A model generated the notes under the pieces. The model did not search any database, was not told where the DNA came from, and saw nothing but the letters and a program-made list of their open reading frames with translations. Positions 27,778 through 36,351 of a stretch of DNA of 64,000 nt are shown piece after piece. Each line of letters starts with the position of its first letter. Within the stretch, counting starts at the first letter, position 1. Source of the stretch: Planctomycetota bacterium (GTDB taxonomy: Bacteria; Planctomycetota; Phycisphaerae; Phycisphaerales; UBA1924); NCBI GenBank assembly GCA_018242605.1, contig JAFEBP010000004.1, forward strand, positions 218,355 to 282,354, in the 5' to 3' direction. The position numbers were made by a program, and so were the translations under genes.

Positions 27778-28566
27778 TCAGGCCTTGTCTTTCGCCGCCT
27801 CCGCCGCGGCCTTGGTGATGGCGACAAAGTCCGCGCTCTTGAGCGAGGCTCCGCCGATGAGCCCGCCGTCGATGTCGGGCTGTGAGAAGAGTTCCGCGGC
27901 GTTGTCGGCCTTGACGCTGCCGCCGTAGATGATGCGGACGCGAGCGGCGACATCGGCGTTGTACAGGCGCGAGATGAGGTTGCGGATGGCGGCGTGCATC
28001 TCCTGCGCGTCCTGCGGCGAGGCGGTCTTGCCGGTGCCGATGGCCCACACGGGCTCGTACGCGATCACGAGGCGCTCGGCGTAGGGCGCCGGGATCTCGG
28101 CCAGTCCCGTGCGGACCTGGCGGGAGTTGACGATCTCCTGGTGACCGGCCTCGCGCTCGTCGAGGGTCTCGCCCACGCAGAGCACGGCATCCATCCCCGC
28201 CTCCAGCAGGGCGCGAAGCTTCTTGTTGATCAGTTCGTCCTTCTCGCCGATGACGTGGCGGCGCTCGGAGTGGCCCACCAGGGCGGTCTGGACTCCGCAA
28301 TCCTTGAGCATGGCGACTGAGACCTCGCCGGTGAACGCGCCGTCGTTCTGGTGGTAGACGTCCTGGGAGCCCAGGCGGATGGAGGAACCCCGGTCCCGAA
28401 GGATGGAACGGACCGTGAGCAGGTAGGGAAAGGGGGGGAAGACCGCCGCGTCGACGCCGTCCAGGGTCATCAGACCGTCGGAGACCGCACGGGCCAGGTC
28501 CGAGCCGGTGGTGCGGTTGGTGTTCATCTTCCAGTTGCCGCCAACGAATGGTTTTCGCGATGCCAT
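27778..28566 (-). CDS. tpiA: Triosephosphate isomerase
   Basis: 262 residues. All catalytic residues are present: K13 (GGNWKMNTN), electrophile H99 (TALVGHSERR), catalytic base E171 (VIAYEPVWAIGTGKTAS). The phosphate loop is present near IIYGGSVKADNAAEL. Length is standard. It interconverts DHAP and glyceraldehyde 3-phosphate in glycolysis and gluconeogenesis. It lies upstream of ribD, 30 bp apart, both on minus. Neighbouring genes on plus start at 28728. Confidence 0.97.
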   Translation of the reverse strand: MASRKPFVGGNWKMNTNRTTGSDLARAVSDGLMTLDGVDAAVFPPFPYLLTVRSILRDRGSSIRLGSQDVYHQNDGAFTGEVSVAMLKDCGVQTALVGHSERRHVIGEKDELINKKLRALLEAGMDAVLCVGETLDEREAGHQEIVNSRQVRTGLAEIPAPYAERLVIAYEPVWAIGTGKTASPQDAQEMHAAIRNLISRLYNADVAARVRIIYGGSVKADNAAELFSQPDIDGGLIGGASLKSADFVAITKAAAEAAKDKA

Positions 28567-28727
28567 GTCAACCTCGGTAGAGTGATCGCGGGGGAGAGAC
28601 CGCGATGATGGTCACAGTAGGGCGCGAGCGATTGACAACCGGGCGGTCGGGGCGGGGTTGATCCCCTGTTTCAATTGGCGTGGTGCGGTTGAAAACACGG
28701 GGTGCAACGCGCGTAACATTGGCCGAA

Positions 28728-29591
28728 ATGAAGCCAGCTTTCAGCACGGTTGCCTGTCCGGATTGGACCCTGACCCGCCTCGCAGAACACGCGGCCCGCT
28801 GGGGCTACGTGGGATGCGAACTGCGCACGTTCGGCTACGGCACGCGCGAGTTCGCGTGCGACCCCGCGCTCACCGCGCCCGCCAAGCTGCGCGGCATGCT
28901 GGAGCGGATCGGGCTTTCGATCTGTTCGTTGGCCACATCCGTGCGGTACGACGACCCGATCACCCCCCCGCTGCTGGGCCTGCTGCTGGACAACGAGCAG
29001 AGCGTTCGCGAGACCAAGAACTGCATCGACATCGCGGTGCAGGTGGAGGCCCCGTTCGTGCGGGTCTTCGGCTTTGAGATCATCGGCGGCGAATCCCGGG
29101 CCAGCGCCTGTGCCCGCATCGCCGACCGCATGCTCAAGTGCCTGGATTACTGCCGCAACAGCGGCGTGCGGCTGGCGATCGAGAACGGCGGATCATTTTC
29201 CACGTCGGTGCAGTTGGCCGAACTGATGGACAAGATCAACCACCCCCTTCTGAGCGCGGCCTATTCCGCGCCCGTGGCCCGCGCGGCGGGCGAAGACCCC
29301 GCCAACGGCGCCAACGTGTTGGGAGAACGCCTAGGCCTGGTCAAGATCAAGGACCTGCGCGGCGGCGTGCCCTGTGCGCTGGGTGACGGCGACCTGGACT
29401 GCCAGAGCATGATCGCCGGGCTCTCCCGCGCCGGGTACAAGGGCTGGGTGGTGTACGAGTACGATCGCGCGTGGCTGAACGCCAAGGCGAGCGACGCCGA
29501 CACCGACGCCGCGATGACCACTTCGGCGCAGCGGCTGTTCCAGTGGATCGGCGGCACGCGGCGTGCCGCGACCGTCGCGGCGGCGCACTAA
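28728..29591 (+). CDS. Sugar phosphate isomerase/epimerase (xylose-isomerase-like TIM barrel)
   Basis: 287 residues from ATG at 28728. The AP-endonuclease/xylose-isomerase-like barrel is supported by LTRLAEHAARWGYVGCELR, by LAIENGGSFSTSVQLAELMDK (the Glu/Asn metal-ligand strand) and by GYKGWVVYEYDR near the end (E of the metal site in the last strands). Such proteins isomerise or epimerise sugar phosphates or ketoses, or act as hydroxypyruvate isomerase; the sequence does not settle the substrate. Several ligand-strand sequences are altered: the loop after KINHPLLS lacks the common D-x-x-H, so metal coordination may differ. The gene ends 26 bp before queG. Confidence 0.82.
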   Translation: MKPAFSTVACPDWTLTRLAEHAARWGYVGCELRTFGYGTREFACDPALTAPAKLRGMLERIGLSICSLATSVRYDDPITPPLLGLLLDNEQSVRETKNCIDIAVQVEAPFVRVFGFEIIGGESRASACARIADRMLKCLDYCRNSGVRLAIENGGSFSTSVQLAELMDKINHPLLSAAYSAPVARAAGEDPANGANVLGERLGLVKIKDLRGGVPCALGDGDLDCQSMIAGLSRAGYKGWVVYEYDRAWLNAKASDADTDAAMTTSAQRLFQWIGGTRRAATVAAAH

Positions 29592-29617
29592 AGACGGTTC
29601 CCTCGGGCCTCGCGCTC

Positions 29618-30691
29618 ATGGCCCCGACCCTTTCGCAACAGATCATCGACCGGTGCCTGACGCTGGACTTCGCGGCGGCGGGGGTCGCTCCGGCCGCGCC
29701 GACCAAGTGGTCCAAACACATCTTGGAGTGGCTGGAAGGTGGCAAGCACGGATCGATGGCATACCTCGCCGCGGACATGGAACTGCGGTTCGATCCTCGC
29801 AAGGTGATGGAGGGCACACGATCGTTTCTGGTGGTGGCCGACTTGTACTCAGCGCGGGGCCATGAAGTACCGTCGAGGCTCGGCGAGCCGACGCCGATGG
29901 GGAGAATCGCCCGTTACGCGCAGGGAAGGGACTACCACCACGTCATGAAGCGGCGGCTGCACTCGCTGGCCGATGCGTTGCGGCTGGAGATCCCTGGGTG
30001 TGACTTTCGCACCTGCGTCGACACCGTGCCGATCCTGGAGCGTGAACTGGCGGTGGCGGCGGGGATCGGGTGGCAGGCGAAGAACACGATGGTGATCCAC
30101 CCGCGGCTGGGAAGTTACCTGCTGCTGGGTGTGGTCGCAACCACTCTGGAACTGGAGCCTCCCGCGGAGCAATGGACGGCCACCGATCACTGCGGCACCT
30201 GCACGCGGTGCATCGAGGCGTGCCCCACGCAAGCGATCACGCCCTACGGCGTGGATGGATCACGGTGCATTTCATACTTGACGATCGAGCACCGCACGCC
30301 AATCGACCCATCCCTGCACGCGGCGATCGGCGATTGGATGTACGGGTGCGACGTCTGCCAGGAGGTGTGCCCGCACAACTCGGCCCGCGAGGGAGGCAAT
30401 GGCACGCCGCACGCGGCGTATACGCCGCGGCTTGTGTACCTCAACCTCGCGGAAGTGATGGACTGGACGGGCGTCGCCCGCGAGGAGGCGTTCAGAACAT
30501 CGCCGATGAAACGGGCGAGGCTGGACATGATGAAGCGCAACGCCGTCATCGTGGCGGGTAATGCCTTGGCGACCGGGGAGCATCCGGGCCTGCGCGAGCG
30601 GCTCGAGGCGCTCGCGGGGAATTCCGGCGAGACGGAACTGGTGCGTCAAACGGCGGCGGATGTGCTTCGAAGGGTCGGACACACGGGTTGA
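29618..30691 (+). CDS. queG: Epoxyqueuosine reductase
   Basis: 357 residues from ATG at 29618. Two ferredoxin-type cysteine sets are present (DHCGTCTRCIEACPTQAI about 190-207 and GCDVCQEVCPHN about 245-256). RVDTVPILERELA-like and GWQAKNTMVIHPRLGSYLLLG are conserved QueG segments around the cobalamin/active-site region. The enzyme reduces epoxyqueuosine to queuosine in tRNA anticodons in a cobalamin-dependent way. The B12 adenosyltransferase in this window (53763) is consistent with cobalamin use. Length slightly below the common 370-380; the C-terminal HEAT-like helical part is present (RLEALAGNSGETELVRQTA). Confidence 0.94.
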   Translation: MAPTLSQQIIDRCLTLDFAAAGVAPAAPTKWSKHILEWLEGGKHGSMAYLAADMELRFDPRKVMEGTRSFLVVADLYSARGHEVPSRLGEPTPMGRIARYAQGRDYHHVMKRRLHSLADALRLEIPGCDFRTCVDTVPILERELAVAAGIGWQAKNTMVIHPRLGSYLLLGVVATTLELEPPAEQWTATDHCGTCTRCIEACPTQAITPYGVDGSRCISYLTIEHRTPIDPSLHAAIGDWMYGCDVCQEVCPHNSAREGGNGTPHAAYTPRLVYLNLAEVMDWTGVAREEAFRTSPMKRARLDMMKRNAVIVAGNALATGEHPGLRERLEALAGNSGETELVRQTAADVLRRVGHTG

Positions 30692-30754
30692 ACGCCTTGG
30701 CGCGACGTCCCGCGACCGGAATGTTGCGATCAGAACCGCTACCCTCGCCATCCC

Positions 30755-31702
30755 ATGACGACCGACACAGCCCCCACGATGACCGAAGCCAAGATGCACC
30801 TGGCGACCCCGATCAAGCCGTGCATCGGGACTGTCACGGAAACATACCGCTGCACCGCGAGCCAGAAGGCAGCGGGGTTTGTTCGGCATGTGTCGATCGA
30901 TGTGACGGGCACGCCGCTGGCGGGGAACTTCATCGCAGGTCAGTCCTTCGGGGTGATCCCGCCGGGCGCGGACGCCAACGGCAAGCCTCACAAGTTGCGG
31001 CTCTATTCGATCGCGTCACCCACGCAGGGCGAGGACGGCAAAGGCAACGTGCTGGCCACCACCGTCAAGCGGACCATCGATGAACACTGGGACTCGCACA
31101 AGCTCTTCCTCGGAGTGGCGTCAAACTACCTGTGCGACCTGCATCCTGGGGACAAAGTGACGCTGACGGGGCCCAACGGCAAGCGATTCGTGCTGCCGGC
31201 CGACCATTCCAAGCACGATTACGTGTTCATCGCCACGGGCACGGGCATCGCGCCCTTCCGCGGCATGACCCTTGAACTGCTCAGGACGGGCGCTGCGAGC
31301 AAGGTGGCGTTGGTGATGGGTTCCCCGTACGCCTCCGACCTCTTGTACCACAAGGAGTTCCAGGAGTTGGCGAAGAAACACCCCAACTTCACATACCACA
31401 CGGCGATCAGCCGCGAGCGTCAAGCGGACGGGTCCGGCCCGATGTACGTGCACCAGCGATTGGCCGCGGACCGCGACCAACTGGCGCCGATGATGTCTTC
31501 TTCCCGGACGTTGGTGTACGTGTGCGGCATCGCCGGCATGGAGTTGGGAGTATTCCAAACGATGGCGACGATGCTCCCCAAGGACGCGGCGGAGCAGTTC
31601 ATCCGGGCCGATCCGGAGGCGGGAGAAGTCGCGGGCTGGGACCGCAAAATGTTCCATAAGAGCCTGCACCTTTCGAAGCGAGTCTTCCTAGAGGTCTATT
31701 GA
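30755..31702 (+). CDS. Ferredoxin--NADP(+) reductase (plant-type)
   Basis: 315 residues. The FAD-binding motif is KLRLYSIASP (R-x-Y-S) around residue 88. The NADP-binding region is FIATGTGIAPFRGM near residue 160, and CGIAGMELGVF is near residue 263. The C-terminal VFLEVY follows the plant-type ending in an aromatic residue that stacks on FAD. It moves electrons between ferredoxin and NADP(H). The N-terminal ~30 residues have no membrane or phycobilisome domain. Single-gene unit, about 63 bp after queG. Confidence 0.92.
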   Translation: MTTDTAPTMTEAKMHLATPIKPCIGTVTETYRCTASQKAAGFVRHVSIDVTGTPLAGNFIAGQSFGVIPPGADANGKPHKLRLYSIASPTQGEDGKGNVLATTVKRTIDEHWDSHKLFLGVASNYLCDLHPGDKVTLTGPNGKRFVLPADHSKHDYVFIATGTGIAPFRGMTLELLRTGAASKVALVMGSPYASDLLYHKEFQELAKKHPNFTYHTAISRERQADGSGPMYVHQRLAADRDQLAPMMSSSRTLVYVCGIAGMELGVFQTMATMLPKDAAEQFIRADPEAGEVAGWDRKMFHKSLHLSKRVFLEVY

Positions 31703-32053
31703 TCGACTCGGCTTCGAACGGCAGACGGTCACCGGCTTGGGGATGAGGAACCACCCAAAAACCGACCATAGATTGAGCGGCTTACGAACTTTAGAGAATC
31801 TTCCGGAAGAAATGGCCTTGACAAGCCCAAGTTAACTCCGGCTAACGTCGCATGAATGTTTAAAACATGTTTATTCTCGGACTTAGTGAATATTACCGAG
31901 AAAAAAGCGGTTGAACACTCTATACTTGGCTGTGTCGTGATGGGGCATGTATTCCGCTTCCGTCCGTCGTTATTTGTCTATGGCTGGTTGGGCTGACACT
32001 GGGGTCATCCCTTTCTCACACATTCCACGTTCCCAGGAGCGTCGAGGAGACCT
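31703..32053. other. AT-rich intergenic region upstream of the DUF11 lipoprotein
   Basis: About 350 bp, distinctly AT-richer than the surroundings from about 31740 to 31960. It contains a perfect 10-bp palindrome AAACATGTTT (31863-31872) and an inverted repeat TCTCGG/CCGAGA (31875-31880 / 31896-31901). It also holds a TTGACA hexamer (31818-31823) and a TATACT hexamer (31921-31926), but these do not pair at a standard spacing. The ribosome binding site GAGGAG at 32044-32049 is strong. No gene is visible. The palindromes could be regulator sites for the strongly expressed gene downstream. Confidence 0.5.
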
Positions 32054-33673
32054 ATGAAAATCACTACTCTGTCGTTGGCTTCGCTGGCTTTTGCCGCTGG
32101 CGCTGCTTTTTCCCTGATCGGTTGCGAGAGTCAGTCGTCCGCCGGTTACGACGATAACTACTCGGGTACCGCTCCTCACGCTCACCCGGGCGCTGACTAT
32201 CACCCCAAGGCCACCACCAAGGCCGAGGCCCCCAAGGCCGCGGCGAAGGCTGAGGCCCCGAAGGCCGCCGCCGCCGCTCCGGCCCCCAAGGCCGCCGCGA
32301 CCACCGGCAACGTGCAGTACTTCCCCACGGGCGACCGCAACAGCAGCGCCCTGATGCTGGAGAAGATCTACCCCGCGCAGGTGACCGTCGGTCAGCCCTT
32401 TGATTACGTCATCAAGGCCACCAACATCGGCGGCGCGACGCTGAACAACGTCCTGGTGAACGAGGCCGCCCCGACGAACTTCACGGTTGCCTCCGTGACC
32501 CCCACCGGCGCCAACGGCCAGTACAACCTGGGCAACCTGAACCCCGGTGAGAGCAAGACGATCACCTTCAAGGGTTCCGCCGCGGGTCTGGGCACGATCG
32601 CCTCCTGCGCCAGCGCTACCTACAGCCTCGCCCTGTGCAGCACGATCAACGTCGTTCAGCCCGCCCTGACGATCAGCAAGACGATCACCCCCGAGGCGAT
32701 CCTCAACTGCACCCCGATCAACATGACCGTCGAGGTCAAGAACACCGGCAGCGGCGTGGCCAGCAACGTCCACGTGAAGGACACCCTGCCCGCCGGCCTG
32801 ACGCTCGACAACGGCCAGACCTCGTTCGATGACGTCATCGGCGATCTGGCCCCCGGCGCCAGCAAGACGGTCAGCAAGACCCTCAAGGCCACCAAGACCG
32901 GTTCCTACGAGAACGTCGCCAACGCGACCGCCGACGGCAACCTCAACGTGACCTCGAACAAGGTCACCACCGTCGTCAAGCAGCCCGTGCTCGCCATCGA
33001 GTGCAAGCCCGGCAGCCAGGCGATGGTCGGCCGCGACGCGTGCTACGACCTGACGATCCGCAACACGGGCAACGCCGTGAGCAAGAACACCAAGGTCGCC
33101 GTGACGCTGCCCGCGGGCGCGACGGTGAGCAACGCCGGCAGCGGCAACGCTCTCTCGGCGGGCAGCCTGGTCTTCTCCGGCGGCGACCTCGCCCCCGGCG
33201 CGACGCAGACCATGCGGTTCTGCCTCAAGGCCGCGAGCATCGCCCCGCTGAACATCTCGGCCGTCCTCACCGGCGACTGCGCCGCGCAGGTCGCGACCAA
33301 CTGCACCATCAACGTCTACGGCGTGGCCGACATCGGCACCACTGTGACGGACGAGGACGGCGTGGTCGCCCTCGGCGAGCCCCACGCGTACCAGGTTGAG
33401 GTCAAGAACCAGGGCCAGATCCCGCTGACCAACACCAAGATGACCGTGACCATCCCCGCCGGCCTGGAGTTCGTCTCCTCGCCGCTGGCCAAGATGGAAG
33501 GCGGCAAACTGGTGTTCAACTTCGGCACCGTCGCCCCGGGCGCGGTGATGAAGAGCACCTTCATCGCCAAGGCCACCAAGGCCGGCGAACTGCTCGTGAT
33601 CGGCGAGACCACCTGCGCCGAAGTCAAGACCCCGGTCCGCGACGACGAACTCACCACGTTCATCGAGAAGTAA
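32054..33673 (+). CDS. DUF11-repeat surface lipoprotein, probably abundant
   Basis: 539 residues. The signal peptide ends in the lipobox SLIGC (Cys24). A Lys/Ala/Pro-rich linker (about 54-90, repeats of AEAPKAA) precedes four DUF11/CARDB-like beta-sandwich domains of about 105 residues each, recognised by N-T-G-x-x-x-x-N-V-x-V-x-x-x-L-P-A-G patterns (VKNTGSGVASNVHVKDTLPAG, IRNTGNAVSKNTKVAVTLPAG, VKNQGQIPLTNTKMTVTIPAG). Paired cysteines recur between domains. This layout resembles the cysteine-containing outer-membrane proteins of the PVC superphylum (OmcB-like). Codons are unusually biased to C-ending forms (GCC, AAC, ACC), and there is a strong ribosome site and a strong terminator, all suggesting high expression. 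Likely a structural envelope protein. Confidence 0.85.
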   Translation: MKITTLSLASLAFAAGAAFSLIGCESQSSAGYDDNYSGTAPHAHPGADYHPKATTKAEAPKAAAKAEAPKAAAAAPAPKAAATTGNVQYFPTGDRNSSALMLEKIYPAQVTVGQPFDYVIKATNIGGATLNNVLVNEAAPTNFTVASVTPTGANGQYNLGNLNPGESKTITFKGSAAGLGTIASCASATYSLALCSTINVVQPALTISKTITPEAILNCTPINMTVEVKNTGSGVASNVHVKDTLPAGLTLDNGQTSFDDVIGDLAPGASKTVSKTLKATKTGSYENVANATADGNLNVTSNKVTTVVKQPVLAIECKPGSQAMVGRDACYDLTIRNTGNAVSKNTKVAVTLPAGATVSNAGSGNALSAGSLVFSGGDLAPGATQTMRFCLKAASIAPLNISAVLTGDCAAQVATNCTINVYGVADIGTTVTDEDGVVALGEPHAYQVEVKNQGQIPLTNTKMTVTIPAGLEFVSSPLAKMEGGKLVFNFGTVAPGAVMKSTFIAKATKAGELLVIGETTCAEVKTPVRDDELTTFIEK

Positions 33674-33712
33674 TCCGGATCAGGTCCTTGACCTGAAGGT
33701 CTGAAAACTCAA

Positions 33713-33743
33713 CCCCGCCGCGGCCTTCCGCGGCGGGGTTTTT
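33713..33743 (+). terminator. Strong rho-independent terminator
   Basis: Perfect 11-bp stem CCCCGCCGCGG (33713-33723) with CCGCGGCGGGG (33728-33738), a 4-base loop, then TTTTT (33739-33743). It ends the DUF11 lipoprotein transcript and lies immediately before the methyltransferase gene. Confidence 0.93.
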
Positions 33744-33769
33744 CGTTGGCACCCCCTACCATTGCCCCT

Positions 33770-34945
33770 GTGCCACCAGACGCCCACACGCACCAGATCG
33801 ACTGCCTCGGGCTGACCTCGGAAGAGGCCGTGGCCGCGGCACGCGACCGGTTGGGTGTCGCCGTGAACACGTCTCTGCCGGCCTATCGCCGCATATTCCG
33901 TGAAGGCGTGCGGAGCGTGGGGCCGCTGCACGTCAACATGCCCGAGGTCGTCAGGACGCTCCGGGAACCCTCCAACGAAGGCGAAGTGATCAAGTTCGTG
34001 TGCCGCGTGGCCCCCGTGGCTTCGCCCGACCCCGAACACCCGCTGGCGTCGGCTCCGCTGGAGACCGAATCGGTGCTCATCCCGATGATCGGTTCGGCGG
34101 GCCGACAGACCTACACGCTGTGCCTCTCGAGCCAGGTGGGGTGCGCGATGGGGTGCACGTTCTGCGAAACGGCCCAGATGGGCCTGATCCGCTCGCTCAC
34201 GCCGGCGGAGATCGTGGCGCAGTGGTACGCCGCGACGCACGAGATCGGCATCCGCCCCAGCAACATCGTGTTCATGGGCATGGGCGAGCCGATGGACAAC
34301 TACGACAACGTGATGCAGGCGGTGGCGGTGCTCAAGGACCACAACGGGGCGGGGGCGGCGCTGAGCCGGATCACGATCTCGACGGTGGGCCGCGTGGACG
34401 GGCTGCGGAAGATGCGCGAGCAGATCACCAAGCCCGGCTGGCACCGGCTGAACCTGGCCCTGTCGCTCAACTCGCCCAACGACGCCGACCGGTCGGCGAT
34501 CATGCCGATCAACCGCAAGTGGAGCCTCCGGGACCTCCAGCAGGAATTAGCGACCTGGCCGCGTTACGGCGGCAACAAACTGTGCATCGAATACGTGCTG
34601 ATCCCCGGCGTGAACGATTCCCGCGCCCACGCCACCCAGATCGCCGATTTCATGCGCCCGCTGGTGCAGCAGGTGCTTCAGAACCCCACGGGTGACCCGG
34701 AGAAAGACACACGCATCCGCGCCGTTCTCAACCTGATCCCGTACAACCCGCGGCGGAACTCGCCCTGGCCCGCGCCGACCGAAGAATCCGTCCAGCAGTT
34801 CATGGACTGGCTCATCGAGGAGCACGTCTTCGTGAAGCGCCGCCGCACCAAGGGCCGCCGCATGATGGGGGCGTGCGGACAGTTGGGCAACGAGGGCATC
34901 CGTCGGCGGCAGGTGGTTCCGCTTACGCAGTCGGCGAAGCCGTAA
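33770..34945 (+). CDS. RlmN-type radical SAM methyltransferase (23S rRNA A2503 family)
   Basis: 391 residues from GTG at 33770; a TTG at 33746 is possible but touches the terminator tail. The radical SAM motif is CAMGCTFC (C-x3-C-x2-C), after TLCLSSQVG. GMGEPMDNYDNV, RITISTVGRVDGLRKM and NLALSLNSPNDADRSAIMPIN are the RlmN signatures. The C-terminal RRTKGRRMMGACGQLG carries the second methyl-carrier cysteine (ACGQL). It methylates C2 of adenosine in 23S rRNA and possibly tRNA. The N-terminal helical region before residue 95 is shorter and diverged compared with RlmN, so a subfamily such as Cfr/RlmN-like is possible. It overlaps the next gene. Confidence 0.88.
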   Translation: MPPDAHTHQIDCLGLTSEEAVAAARDRLGVAVNTSLPAYRRIFREGVRSVGPLHVNMPEVVRTLREPSNEGEVIKFVCRVAPVASPDPEHPLASAPLETESVLIPMIGSAGRQTYTLCLSSQVGCAMGCTFCETAQMGLIRSLTPAEIVAQWYAATHEIGIRPSNIVFMGMGEPMDNYDNVMQAVAVLKDHNGAGAALSRITISTVGRVDGLRKMREQITKPGWHRLNLALSLNSPNDADRSAIMPINRKWSLRDLQQELATWPRYGGNKLCIEYVLIPGVNDSRAHATQIADFMRPLVQQVLQNPTGDPEKDTRIRAVLNLIPYNPRRNSPWPAPTEESVQQFMDWLIEEHVFVKRRRTKGRRMMGACGQLGNEGIRRRQVVPLTQSAKP

Positions 34946-36066
34946 CCGGCAGCGACGCGTCGGCCGGGCTGGGAGATTTCCGAAGGTGGCTCCTGCGGCT
35001 GCGGGCGGGGCTGGAACGGATCATCCACCACGAGTACTGGCCCGCGTGGGTGTTCTACGCGCCGCTGCTGCCGTATCTGCTGTGGCTCGGGCTGCGACAC
35101 CGGAGCCTGCTCTGCCCCACCGCCCTCAACCCCGGCATCGAGCACGGCGGGGGCATTGTCGGCGAGAGCAAGCACGCCATCATGAAGGGACTGGGCTCCC
35201 ACGCCGAGGTGCTGGCGACCACGCTGATTGAGCCGGGTCATCTGGAACGACGACTGGAGAAGGTTCGCTCGCACGCCGCGGCGCACGGCGGTTGGCCGAT
35301 CATCCTGAAGCCGGATCAAGGCCAGAGGGGGTTCGCGGTGACGCTCGTGCGCACCGAGGCAAAGGCCAGAACGTACCTTGAGACCGTCACCGGGCCGGTC
35401 GTGGCCCAGCCGTTCCACGCCGGGCCCAACGAGTGCGGCGTGCTCTGGGCACGCGATCCGGAGAATCCTCAAACGGGCTTCATCTTCTCGATCACCCGCA
35501 AGGAGTTCCCCACCATCGACGGGGATGGTGTGCACACGCTGCAAGATCTGATTCTGCTCCACCCTCGGCATCGCCGACAAGCGAGCGTGTTCCTGGAGCG
35601 GTTGGGCACTCGGGCGAGGAGAGTGCCGGCCCGCGGCGAGCGGGTGGCGCTGGGCGTGTGCGGCAACCACTGCCAAGGGGCATTGTTCCGCGACGGGGCG
35701 GACCTCGTAACGCCCACCCTTGTGGAGACGATCAACGCGATCGCGTTGCGTTTCCGCGGCGTGGATGGCGGCGGGTTGGACTTCGGCCGCTTTGACATCC
35801 GGTACCGAAGCGAACAAGAGCTGCGTGAAGGCCGCGGCATGGAGATCGTGGAACTCAACGGGATCACCAGTGAGTCGACGAACATGTACGACCCTTCATG
35901 GTCGGCACGGCGGTCGTACGCCACGTTGTTCGCGCAGTGGAGGCTGATGTACAAGTTGGGACGATGGCGGCGGTCGCAGGGCGCGAAGGTCACGGGGCCG
36001 GGGCAGATTCTGCGATGGTGGCGGCTGCACCGGGCGGAGCGTTCGGGGAGTGCGGTGTCCAGCTAA
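34873..36066 (+). CDS. ATP-grasp (D-Ala-D-Ala ligase-like) enzyme
   Basis: 397 residues with start at GTG 34873 giving a 73-base overlap with the preceding gene. No ATG/GTG/TTG in frame lies between there and the YWPAWVFYAPLLPYLLWLG membrane-like segment (about residues 56-75). ATP-grasp features: WPIILKPDQGQRGFAV (nucleotide-binding Lys), VVAQPFHAGPNECGVLW, and the C-terminal EIVELNGITSEST with E and N metal ligands. It likely forms a carboxylate-amine bond on a small substrate. The hydrophobic N-terminal segment is common in planctomycete homologs and suggests membrane association. Substrate unknown. The overlap with rlmN-like suggests coupling. Confidence 0.75.
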   Translation: MRTVGQRGHPSAAGGSAYAVGEAVTGSDASAGLGDFRRWLLRLRAGLERIIHHEYWPAWVFYAPLLPYLLWLGLRHRSLLCPTALNPGIEHGGGIVGESKHAIMKGLGSHAEVLATTLIEPGHLERRLEKVRSHAAAHGGWPIILKPDQGQRGFAVTLVRTEAKARTYLETVTGPVVAQPFHAGPNECGVLWARDPENPQTGFIFSITRKEFPTIDGDGVHTLQDLILLHPRHRRQASVFLERLGTRARRVPARGERVALGVCGNHCQGALFRDGADLVTPTLVETINAIALRFRGVDGGGLDFGRFDIRYRSEQELREGRGMEIVELNGITSESTNMYDPSWSARRSYATLFAQWRLMYKLGRWRRSQGAKVTGPGQILRWWRLHRAERSGSAVSS

Positions 36067-36351
36067 GTGTTGCGGACGGGCTTGCTCCGCTCGGGCCATA
36101 CAGACGCCTGCGGCATGCTTGCCGGCGGAGGCACGACTGCGCTGCCCCACTCCAGAGTGGCATCGGACCGAACTTGGAATGTCCGCGGACTGCATGCAAA
36201 CTGTCGCTACGTTGCGCGTCCACGAACGCCGACCCGGAGCGCATGAGATTTCGCTCGTCACCTTTCAACACTCCGGGCGTTGCTGCGTGGCGTCGAAGGC
36301 GGAGACGTCGACGCTTTCTTTATCCACTGGGAATAAGCCTGCTGAGCATAC

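Noticed and set aside
31818..31848. TTGACA/TAACGT as a promoter upstream of the DUF11 lipoprotein
   Set aside because: Spacing of 19 bases and a poor -10 make it unconvincing.
31970..33385. 471-codon minus frame opposite the DUF11 lipoprotein
   Set aside because: Product is a low-complexity Gly/Val/Asp/Arg-rich sequence typical of antisense to C-ending codons.
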